A DNA stretch of 6,041 bases from positions 1 through 6,041 of the forward strand of contig JAOQAL010000271.1 of the NCBI GenBank assembly GCA_025963615.1. Reading direction: 5' to 3'. Both the position numbers and the translations under genes were made by a program. Below, in pieces: positions 1-4,897 of the stretch (the first letter of the stretch is position 1; each line of letters opens with the position of its first letter). A model generated the notes under the pieces. It worked only from the letters and a program-made list of their open reading frames with translations, was not told the origin of the DNA and did no database searches. This DNA is from Chitinophagaceae bacterium. Lineage in GTDB: Bacteria; Bacteroidota; Bacteroidia; Chitinophagales; Chitinophagaceae.

Positions 1-379
1 CCATAAATGCAGAATAGAAGCCCAGTCCAAAATGCCCGATGATATTGGCTTCATTTTGTCCTTTATATTTTTCTAAAAATTCTTCCGCGCTGGAAAAGGC
101 TACCTGGTTAATGTACTTATCTACTTCTTCCGCCGTCATGCCGATACCCCGGTCGGTAATGGACAGTGTTTTTGCATCCTGATCAATTGCGATATCGATC
201 CGCAATTCACCGATATCTCCTTTCGCTTCGCCGGTGAGGGCAAGGGTTTTCAATTTACTCGTAGCATCTACGGCATTGCTGATCAGCTCGCGGAGAAAAA
301 TGTCATGATCGCTGTAAAGGAATTTCTTAATGATCGGAAAAATATTCTCCGTATGAACCCTGATCTGGCCTTTTTGCAT
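1..379 (-). CDS. htpG: Molecular chaperone HtpG (Hsp90 family), N-terminal part, cut by window edge
   Basis: Cytosolic ATP-dependent chaperone of the Hsp90 family. The reverse strand reads open from an ATG at 379 to base 1 and gives the first 126 residues, beginning [17 protein letters not shown]; the remaining roughly 480 residues lie outside the window. All visible landmarks of the GHKL (Bergerat) ATPase fold are present. The helix with ELISNAVDA at residues 31-39 carries the expected catalytic Glu31, Asn35 and Asp38. The DRGIGM motif is at 76-81 and the glycine-rich lid segment GHFGLGFYS at 115-123. The start is the first Met and matches the usual N-terminus of Bacteroidota HtpG. No Shine-Dalgarno sequence precedes it, as is common in this phylum. 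It is divergent from the ribosomal protein operon. Nothing looks broken in the visible part. Confidence 0.96.
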   Translation of the reverse strand, partial: MQKGQIRVHTENIFPIIKKFLYSDHDIFLRELISNAVDATSKLKTLALTGEAKGDIGELRIDIAIDQDAKTLSITDRGIGMTAEEVDKYINQVAFSSAEEFLEKYKGQNEANIIGHFGLGFYSAFM

Positions 380-616
380 AATTGGTTATTTATGCCATTG
401 GTTTTCAAATGGGGTGCCAACCTGTTGAAATGAAGGAAAAACAGAAAAATTGTCAGGTTTGTGAAGCTTTGTGCTTCAGGCAAGTCCGAAAATGAGCATT
501 TACCGGTTGATGCGGCTCGGTGGCTACCCATTCCGCCGTTTAAAGTTGAGGGTTGATGCCGTTTTCGCCCTGAAACTTTGCCTGCCCAAAAACTAAGAAC
601 TTAGAAAACTTTCCCG

Positions 617-624
617 TACCTTCG
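617..624 (+). promoter_or_regulatory. Candidate -7 box of the rpsF operon promoter
   Basis: TACCTTCG fits the Bacteroidota -7 consensus TAnnTTTG with one mismatch and sits in a GTACCTTCGCCGCC context that resembles promoters in this group. No clean TTG-type -33 element is found 19-21 nt upstream; the region there holds the inverted repeat CTAAG-AA-CTTAG (593-604). Transcription from here would produce a leader of about 80 nt containing the hairpins at 632-669. Assigned by eye only. Confidence 0.35.
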
Positions 625-631
625 CCGCCCC

Positions 632-670
632 AAATCTGTTTATCGGCAGATTTCCCGTCCCTGGACGGGA
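632..670 (+). promoter_or_regulatory. Two abutting hairpins in the rpsF leader (possible r-protein autoregulatory element)
   Basis: Hairpin 1 pairs AAATCTG (632-638) with CAGATTT (647-653) around an 8-nt loop. Hairpin 2 is TCCCGTC-CCTG-GACGGGA (653-670), a GC-rich stem of seven or eight pairs with a very small loop. They abut with no spacer and could stack coaxially. They lie 40 nt before the rpsF start, with no U-tract behind them, so they do not look like a terminator. Known for the family: bS6:bS18 binds a structured element in the rpsF leader of many bacteria. That this is such an element is inference; I could not match the conserved core by eye. Confidence 0.45.
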
Positions 671-710
671 TCCATTGGTAAAAAACGATTAATTAATTAA
701 AACAAGGTAA

Positions 711-1067
711 ATGAACAATTATGAATTGATGGTGATTTTTACCCCTGTGCTAAGCAATGATGAATTTAAAGCGGCGCAGAAAAAATACACCACTTTTATT
801 ACAGATGCCGGGGGAAAGATTGTATCTGAAAATCCCTGGGGCCTTAAATCACTGGCTTATCCCATCCAGAAAAAAACAACCGGTTTATACTGGGTAATGG
901 AATTTATCGCGCCAGCCGAATTTAATGAAAAGCTCAAAATTCAGCTTCTCCGCGACGAATCAGTACTTCGTCACCTGCTCACTAAACTTGACAAATACGC
1001 CGTCGAGTACAATGAGAAAAAGAGAAAAGGCGTACCAACTGGTAACGAAAAAGCAGTGGAGGCTTAA
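711..1067 (+). CDS. rpsF: 30S ribosomal protein bS6
   Basis: Component of the small-subunit platform that binds 16S rRNA as a heterodimer with bS18. The 118-residue product has the normal family length and hallmarks: N-terminal strand MNNYELMVIFTPVLS, the WGLKSLAYPI(Q)KK segment at residues 43-55, the GLYWVMEF strand at 58-65, and the RDESVLRHLLTKL helix at 81-93. The tail (about 100-118) is charged and disordered-looking, as usual. AAGG at 704-707 precedes the ATG with suitable spacing. It is first in a three-gene operon with rpsR (3-bp gap) and rplI. No ssb or priB lies between rpsF and rpsR, unlike in Firmicutes or enterobacteria. In Flavobacterium, bS6, bS18 and bS21 form the pocket that hides the 16S anti-Shine-Dalgarno tail, so this protein may also affect initiation here. 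Confidence 0.98.
   Translation: MNNYELMVIFTPVLSNDEFKAAQKKYTTFITDAGGKIVSENPWGLKSLAYPIQKKTTGLYWVMEFIAPAEFNEKLKIQLLRDESVLRHLLTKLDKYAVEYNEKKRKGVPTGNEKAVEA
1058..1062 (+). promoter_or_regulatory. Strong Shine-Dalgarno (GGAGG) for rpsR
   Basis: GGAGG lies inside the last codons of rpsF, 8 nt before the rpsR ATG at 1071. The rplI, RRM and usp starts have no comparable purine box, while rpsF has only AAGG and the 3472 gene has GGAAGGAAA. A canonical SD is notable because Bacteroidota initiation mostly does not depend on it. It could also be a by-product of the rpsF codons GTG GAG GCT. Confidence 0.6.
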
Positions 1068-1070
1068 AAC

Positions 1071-1337
1071 ATGGCAAAAGCAAATGAAATAAAATATCTT
1101 ATCGCTATTAAAAGTGATAAAAGAATAAAGAAATACTGTCGTTTTAAAAAATACGGGATCCGGTACATTGATTATAAGGATGTAGAGTTCCTGAAAAAAT
1201 TTCTGAATGAGCAAGGTAAATTGCTCCCCCGCCGCCTGACTGGTAATTCACTGAAATACCAGCGCAAAGTATCGGATGCGGTAAAGAAAGCCCGTCAGAT
1301 GGCATTATTGCCTTACGTAACAGATCTTTTAAAATAA
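1071..1337 (+). CDS. rpsR: 30S ribosomal protein bS18
   Basis: Small-subunit platform protein that pairs with bS6. The 88-residue product carries the typical core: [16 protein letters not shown] at residues 22-37, the [18 protein letters not shown] helix-turn at 41-58, and the C-terminal [12 protein letters not shown] at 72-83 (family form: ARxLALLPY). Only one cysteine (C23) is present, so this is not a zinc-binding CXXC-type paralogue. The start at 1071 gives the expected N-terminus and is preceded by GGAGG. The gap to rpsF is 3 bp, so translational coupling is likely. It may take part with bS6 in feedback on the operon leader. Confidence 0.98.
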   Translation: MAKANEIKYLIAIKSDKRIKKYCRFKKYGIRYIDYKDVEFLKKFLNEQGKLLPRRLTGNSLKYQRKVSDAVKKARQMALLPYVTDLLK

Positions 1338-1371
1338 TCCCCCGAATGGTGGATGAACAAAAAGAAAAATC

Positions 1372-1818
1372 ATGGAAATAATCTTAATACAAGATGTAGA
1401 TAATTTAGGCGCCGCTAACGAAGTTGTTAAGGTGCGCAATGGCTATGCCCGTAATTTTCTTATTCCCAAAAAAATTGCGATAGAAGCTAATCCCGGCAAC
1501 TTGAAGCAACGGGAAGAAAAAGTAAAGCTGGCCAAAAAGAAAGAATACAAAATGCTGGCGGAAGTGAATAGCGTAATTGCCAAACTGAATGAATCACCAT
1601 TGAAAATCGGGGCAAAAACCGGTACCAGCGGCAAAATTTTTGGCAGCGTAACATCCCTGCAAATCAGCCGGGCTATCCGCGAACAAAAAGGATATGAAAT
1701 TGACCGTAAGAAGATCTCAATTCCGGAAGAAGTGAAGGAATTGGGAACTTATAAAGCCCATATTGATTTTGGCAACGGCAAATCATCCGATGTAGATTTT
1801 GAAGTTGTTTCAGAGTAA
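1372..1818 (+). CDS. rplI: 50S ribosomal protein bL9
   Basis: Large-subunit protein at the base of the L1 stalk, with two globular RNA-binding domains joined by a long helix. The 148-residue length is normal. The N-domain shows the family signature, here LGAANEVVKVRNGYARNFLIP at residues 12-32. The connecting helix is rich in Lys and Glu (about 41-74, LKQREEKVKLAKKKEYK). The C-domain begins near residue 76 and includes the conserved GKIFGSVTS at 87-95 and a closing beta segment HIDFGNGKSSDVDFEVV. The 34-bp gap after rpsR contains no obvious SD. It is the last gene of the operon; an intrinsic terminator starts 22 bp after the stop codon. Confidence 0.98.
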   Translation: MEIILIQDVDNLGAANEVVKVRNGYARNFLIPKKIAIEANPGNLKQREEKVKLAKKKEYKMLAEVNSVIAKLNESPLKIGAKTGTSGKIFGSVTSLQISRAIREQKGYEIDRKKISIPEEVKELGTYKAHIDFGNGKSSDVDFEVVSE

Positions 1819-1840
1819 TTCTGAAAATTAGATATTCTTA

Positions 1841-1878
1841 AAAGCCTTCCGGCAAGGATGCCCGGAAGGCTTTTTCTT
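1841..1878 (+). terminator. Intrinsic terminator of the rpsF-rpsR-rplI operon
   Basis: A perfect 12-bp stem pairs AAAGCCTTCCGG (1841-1852) with CCGGAAGGCTTT (1862-1873) around a 9-nt loop, followed by TTTTTCTTTT. It is strong and correctly placed behind rplI. Confidence 0.93.
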
Positions 1879-1937
1879 TTCCGGCCCGACTCCAAAATCA
1901 GGGGAACCCGCCTTTTTTATAAAAAAGCAAAGTCAGG

Positions 1938-1964
1938 AGATTCCCGGAGCAATAGGGAATTTTT
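1938..1964 (+). terminator. Weak second terminator-like hairpin
   Basis: ATTCCC (1940-1945) pairs with GGGAAT (1955-1960) around a 9-nt loop, with TTTT directly after. It could act as a back-up terminator behind the ribosomal operon, but the stem is short. Confidence 0.3.
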
Positions 1965-1992
1965 ACTTTTTCCTACAGATTATCGAAGATTA

Positions 1993-2027
1993 TTTGGTGA
2001 TATCTCAGGAAAAAATACGTTACTTTG
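1993..2027 (+). promoter_or_regulatory. Candidate promoter of the RRM protein gene
   Basis: TTTG at 1993-1996 can serve as a -33 element. Two overlapping -7 candidates follow within TACGTTACTTTG: TACGTTAC (2016-2023, spacer 19) and TTACTTTG (2020-2027, spacer 23). Each deviates from TAnnTTTG. Use of either would leave a 5' leader of about 110 nt before the start at 2144, which is long for this kind of genome. Assigned by eye. Confidence 0.35.
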
Positions 2028-2084
2028 TAATGAGTTTGGTGTTCTTTACAGTTTCACAAGTCCTGAACGTTTCGTTTTCCCGTT

Positions 2085-2152
2085 AATGTTCATTAGACCC
2101 TGTTTACTGTTGGCACTTATTTTATTTTTAAATTTCTCAGAAAATGAACATT
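2085..2152 (+). promoter_or_regulatory. Leader segment complementary to the RRM gene start codon
   Basis: AATGTTCATT (2085-2094) is the exact reverse complement of AATGAACATT (2143-2152), which contains the start codon ATG (2144-2146). Pairing would form a 10-bp, mostly A-U helix enclosing a 48-nt, U-rich loop and would occlude the start. The match is seen directly; a regulatory role, for example temperature-dependent opening, is inference. Confidence 0.4.
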
Positions 2153-2569
2153 TACGTAGGAAATCTTAGTTGGGGTCTTAAAGATCAGGACCTGAGCAAC
2201 TTGTTTGCACCCTTTGGTGAAGTAACCTCAGCCAAAATTGTTACCGACAAATTCACACAACGCAGCAAAGGCTTCGGCTTTGTTGAAATGGCTAATGATG
2301 CGGAAGCACAGGCAGCTATTGCGCAACTCAATGGAACTGAAATTGAGGGTCGTGGTTTAGTTGTGAATGAAAGTCGTCCTAAACAAGAAGGCGGCAGCAG
2401 CGGCGGCGGCGGCGGCTTCAAGAAAAGAAGCTTCGGCAGTGGCGGCGGCGGTGGCGGCGGCTACAAGAAAGGTGGCAGCAGCAGCGGCGGCGGTGGCGGC
2501 TACAACAAAGGCGGCGGTGGCGGTTACAACCGTGATCGTGGCGGCGGAGGATACAGAGACGATTATTAA
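2144..2569 (+). CDS. RNA-binding protein: single RRM with glycine-rich C-terminal tail
   Basis: Small single-strand RNA-binding protein of 141 residues. The RRM occupies about residues 1-80, with RNP2 as IYVGNL (3-8) and RNP1 as KGFGFVEM (42-49); both carry the aromatic residues that stack on RNA. The tail from about 83 is almost only Gly, with Ser, Lys, Arg and Tyr in loose repeats of the form GGGGGYKKGG, GGGGGYNKGG, GGGGGYNRD and GGGGYRDDY. This architecture matches the bacterial Rbp family best known from cyanobacteria, where several members are cold-induced; here the role is probably mRNA binding or chaperoning, possibly with condensate-like behaviour of the tail. The gene stands alone between its own long leader and a terminator. 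The tail is encoded by GGC/GGT-rich triplets, unlike the AT-richer neighbours, and this creates poly-Ala frames on both strands that are not genes. Confidence 0.93.
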   Translation: MNIYVGNLSWGLKDQDLSNLFAPFGEVTSAKIVTDKFTQRSKGFGFVEMANDAEAQAAIAQLNGTEIEGRGLVVNESRPKQEGGSSGGGGGFKKRSFGSGGGGGGGYKKGGSSSGGGGGYNKGGGGGYNRDRGGGGYRDDY

Positions 2570-2593
2570 TCTCAAAATATTCACTGCTTTGTT

Positions 2594-2624
2594 AAGTCTG
2601 GCTTTAGAGCTGGACTTTTTTTTT
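2594..2624 (+). terminator. Intrinsic terminator of the RRM protein gene
   Basis: A 10-bp stem (AAGTCTGGCT, 2594-2603, with AGCTGGACTT, 2608-2617, including two G-U pairs) closes a TTAG loop and runs into nine T residues (2616-2624). It lies 25 bp behind the stop codon. Confidence 0.92.
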
Positions 2625-2626
2625 AC

Positions 2627-2712
2627 ACGCTAACAAGACACTGATAAAATACGCTAATGGATGCTAAATAATTTTTCCAGTATGCAATGCCATTGTTATA
2701 ACGCTAACAGGC
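2627..2712. repeat. Left island of degenerate CGCTAA repeats
   Basis: CGCTAA-type words begin at 2628 (CGCTAACAAGA), 2639 (CACTGATAAAA), 2652 (CGCTAATGGA), 2662 (TGCTAAATAA) and 2702 (CGCTAACAGG), mostly 10-13 nt apart. ACGCTAACAAGAC at 2627-2639 recurs perfectly at 3190-3202 in the right island, so the two islands belong to one repeat family and bracket the amidohydrolase remnant. The stretch is non-coding. Confidence 0.6.
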
Positions 2713-2742
2713 ATGCGCTTTTTATAATCTCAACTAAAAGCC

Positions 2743-3147
2743 ATGAAATTTTATTTTCTATCCGGCCTTCTTTCCATTTTCTCCGTCACCTCCTGCTCAC
2801 AAAAAGACCCGGCGGATATCATTTATGTCCCTGCTAACCCAGGGACTGGAGATGAATCACAATCTGGTGCAACGGCAATAGCCGTGAAAGGAAATTAGAT
2901 TCCTTTTGTTGGGATGATGATACTGTTTACCTGAACAAAGATTTCAGTAGAAGATGCTTTGCGGTACCATACTGCTAATAATGCCTACGCCCGTTTCCAG
3001 GAAAACACATGCGGAAAACGTTAAGCCGGCATGCTGGCGGGTTTTGTAGTGTTAAATGAAAATTTATTTAGCCTATCTCCGGAAAAAATAATTAATGTAA
3101 AAATAATGCGAACAATTATTGAAGGGAAGGAAGTATTCAAGCGCTAA
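2743..3147 (+). pseudogene. Decayed YtcJ-like amidohydrolase lipoprotein (N- and C-terminal ends only)
   Basis: The first part (2743-2898, 51 codons) begins with a lipoprotein signal, MKFYFLSGLLSIFSVTSC, with a lipobox ending at Cys18, followed by SQKDPADIIYVPANPGTG and ATAIAVKGN. The latter resembles the start of amidohydrolase-3 enzymes (ADLIYxNGKIYTxD...AIAIKDG) and stops at a TAG. Then, after about 40 unclear bases, the frame from 2941 gives ISVEDALRYHTANNAYARF, a TAA at 3022-3024, AGMLAGFVVLNENLF and SPEKIINVKIMRTIIEGK, ending at TAA 3145-3147. That is the typical C-terminus of the same family (ISVEEALRxYTxNxAYA...GxLADxVVL...PEKIxDIKVxxTIVGGK). Around 400 residues between the two ends, including the HxH and other metal ligands, are missing. 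The stretch CCTGAACAAAG (2930-2940) suggests a 1-nt loss just before the C-terminal frame. Intact relatives are about 550 residues, exported and lipid-anchored. Family assignment is by eye. Confidence 0.72.
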
Positions 3148-3212
3148 TAAAAACGCTACTAGAAATACGTTAATAAAAACACCCATAGAACGCTAACAAG
3201 ACGCGATCATTC
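3142..3212. repeat. Right island of degenerate CGCTAA repeats
   Basis: Units start at 3142 (CGCTAATAAAAA), 3154 (CGCTACTAGAAATA), 3168 (CGTTAATAAAAA), 3180 (CACCCATAGAA), 3191 (CGCTAACAAGA) and 3202 (CGCGATCATTC): steps of 12, 14, 12, 11 and 11 nt. The first unit overlaps the last two codons (CGC TAA) of the amidohydrolase remnant. ACGCTAACAAGAC at 3190-3202 is identical to 2627-2639. Confidence 0.62.
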
Positions 3213-3471
3213 TTGATAGCATGGGCTGGCGCTCCTTCTTACACAAATAAGACAGCCTTCATCATTCTTACAGATAGGGATTGTAATTTCTTGTTATGCT
3301 AATGAGAACCTTGATAATCGTCCTGGGCGCCTCCAGATAAAATGGATTCGTATAAACCCGATGTCTTTAAATTCCCGGTTTTTATCTTTACCACATCACG
3401 TAAATTCAATAATAATAAGGTAAATTGGGTATGATGTTGTAAACGGAATCTAAAACCGGAAGGAAATCTCT
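3148..3471. other. Intergenic region before the synthase-phosphatase gene
   Basis: These 324 bp begin with the right CGCTAA repeat island and then hold no gene I can support on either strand. It should contain the promoter of the gene at 3472. TATCTTTA at 3383-3390 resembles the -7 box TAnnTTTG with one mismatch, but no good -33 partner is visible. GGAAGGAAA at 3458-3466 is a reasonable ribosome binding site for the ATG at 3472. Confidence 0.55.
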
Positions 3472-4848
3472 ATGCTTACTGTAATCATCTCTGCTTTAAA
3501 TGAAGAAAAGACTATCGCCAGTGTTGTTAAATTCTGCCTGGCTGTTCCGGACGTTTCGCAAGTGATCGTGGTGGATGATAAATCAGAAGATCAAACAGCT
3601 TCTGTTGCAAAAGAAGCCGGAGCCCAGGTTATCATAAGCCAGACAAGAGGAAAAGGCATTTCCATGAGGGACGGCATCCAGCAGGCAACGAATGAACTGA
3701 TCATTTTTTTAGATGCGGATATTGATCCTTACCCAGAGGGCACGATTCAAAATTTAAGCGCCCCCCTGCTAAAGAATGAAGCGGACTTTGTAAAAGGCGC
3801 TTTTGCAAGAAATGCAGGCCGGGTAACCGAATTAGTGGCCAAGCCATTATTGACCATCCTGTTCCCAGGCCTCTCCTCTTTTTCCCAACCCCTGAGTGGC
3901 ATGATCGCGGGAAAAAAGAAATTCTTCAATAAAATTGAATTCTTTAATGACTATGGTGTCGATATCGGCATCCTGATCGATATGTACCTGATGAAGGCAA
4001 GGGTTAAAGAAGTTAACATCGGCTATATAGAAAACAAAAGCAAACCCTGGGAAGCCCTGGGAAAAATGAGTAAAGAAGTTTCCCGGGCAATAATTAATAA
4101 GGCCCAGGGCCAGCATTCCAATGAATTAACGGAAGCAGATGTAAAATCGCTGGAAACCATCAATGGGGAAATGAACAAGGTATTGAAAGAAGAACTTTCG
4201 GGTTTCCATAAAATGGCCATTTTCGACATGGACGACACCATTCTGAAAGGTCGTTTTATAAATGAATGTGCCCGGAAATTTGGGTTTTTTCCCCAACTTG
4301 AGGATTTGCGGGTTGCGGAAAAGGACCCCATCATACTCACAAAAAGAATCGCGGTACTACTCAAAGGGCGTACCATGGATGACCTTTTGGACGTAATAAG
4401 TCATATCGACATCGTAGAAGACATCCTTCCCGTGATCAAAGGACTAAAGGAAAAAGGGTATATTATCGGGATCATAAGTAGTAGTTATACATTAATAACC
4501 AATTATGTAAGGCAGAATATAGGCGCCGACTTCTCTTTGGCATACCAATTGGAGTTCATGGAAGGCAAAGCAACGGGGGAGGCGAATTTACCTTATTATT
4601 TCTTTGGGTCGCCGTCAAGCGTTTGCGGGCATTCTTTTTGTAAGACGAATGCATTGCAATACGCTTGTGAAAAATATAACGTTATAATGAAGAACTGTAT
4701 TGCTGTGGGAGATAGCGCTGACGACAGATGTATGGTTGGACATGCGGGAAAAGGGTTCGCTTTTGTTACAAATGATGAAATTCTGAATAGAGTCGCTTTT
4801 AGATCGATCAAAGAAAGGAAGTTTAAAATGATTTTAGAATTGGCTTAA
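3472..4848 (+). CDS. Fused glucosyl-3-phosphoglycerate-synthase-like glycosyltransferase / HAD phosphatase
   Basis: The 458-residue protein joins two enzymes. Residues 1-210 form a GT-A glycosyltransferase: nucleotide-binding start VIISALNEEKTI (4-15), DDKSEDQT (35-42), the DAD metal motif at 81-83, then the GpgS-type signature GRVTELVAKPLL (116-127), LFPGLSSFSQPLSG (130-143) and YGVDIGILID (161-170). GpgS (GT81) transfers glucose from an NDP-glucose to 3-phosphoglycerate. Residues about 246-458 form a HAD-IB-like phosphatase with all four motifs: DMDDT (252-256), Ser336 in IIGIISS, Lys391 in FCKTNAL, and GDSADD (413-418). Together they could make and dephosphorylate glucosyl-3-phosphoglycerate to glucosylglycerate, a compatible solute; sugar and acceptor are inferred. 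A fused synthase-phosphatase is known for mannosylglycerate in Dehalococcoides. The GT part lacks the N-terminal extension of mycobacterial GpgS (about 320 residues) and contains no histidine. No signal peptide or clear membrane span is seen, so it should be cytosolic. The start is supported by GGAAGGAAA at 3458-3466. Confidence 0.82.
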   Translation: MLTVIISALNEEKTIASVVKFCLAVPDVSQVIVVDDKSEDQTASVAKEAGAQVIISQTRGKGISMRDGIQQATNELIIFLDADIDPYPEGTIQNLSAPLLKNEADFVKGAFARNAGRVTELVAKPLLTILFPGLSSFSQPLSGMIAGKKKFFNKIEFFNDYGVDIGILIDMYLMKARVKEVNIGYIENKSKPWEALGKMSKEVSRAIINKAQGQHSNELTEADVKSLETINGEMNKVLKEELSGFHKMAIFDMDDTILKGRFINECARKFGFFPQLEDLRVAEKDPIILTKRIAVLLKGRTMDDLLDVISHIDIVEDILPVIKGLKEKGYIIGIISSSYTLITNYVRQNIGADFSLAYQLEFMEGKATGEANLPYYFFGSPSSVCGHSFCKTNALQYACEKYNVIMKNCIAVGDSADDRCMVGHAGKGFAFVTNDEILNRVAFRSIKERKFKMILELA

Positions 4849-4897
4849 CATTTCTGCTGTTATGAAGTTGTATTTTTAAAAACCTAAACCCCCTACT

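Larger units (their letters stand above)
380..710. other. Divergent intergenic region between htpG and rpsF
   Basis: This 331-bp stretch has no credible gene; the reverse reading frame at 283-531 is mostly out-of-frame sequence over the htpG start. It should hold the htpG promoter on the minus strand and the rpsF promoter on the plus strand. On the htpG side, the minus strand reads CCTGACA (457-451) followed by a run of T-rich sequence, which could be a promoter element, but I cannot match it to a firm consensus. A perfect 6-bp inverted repeat, TGAAGC-TTTGT-GCTTCA, lies at 462-478. On the rpsF side, a small inverted repeat CTAAG-AA-CTTAG (593-604) sits just upstream of the candidate -7 box, followed by two hairpins (632-669) and an AT palindrome (TTAATTAATTAA, about 688-699). 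Confidence 0.7.

Noticed and set aside
283..531. 82-residue reverse frame over the htpG start
   Set aside because: It overlaps the htpG coding start in another frame and lies on its promoter region; the product shows no family features.
1858..2169. 103-residue frame on the plus strand between rplI and the RRM gene
   Set aside because: It begins inside the rplI terminator hairpin, covers the probable promoter and leader of the RRM gene, and its product has no recognisable domain.
2357..2633. Poly-alanine frames on both strands over the RRM gene tail
   Set aside because: They are out-of-frame readings of the GGC/GGT repeat that encodes the glycine-rich tail.
2723..2728. Exact TATAAT box before the amidohydrolase remnant
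   Set aside because: It lies only 15 bp before the ATG, the region is AT-rich, and Bacteroidota promoters use a different -7 sequence, so it is probably chance.
2627..3212. Insertion sequence or transposon scar bounded by the 13-bp direct repeats
   Set aside because: No transposase remnant or terminal inverted repeats are visible, and the 13-bp repeat is part of a larger degenerate array instead of a clean target-site duplication.
3747..4811. Several reverse frames opposite the synthase-phosphatase gene
   Set aside because: They are shadows of a long forward gene with clear catalytic motifs.
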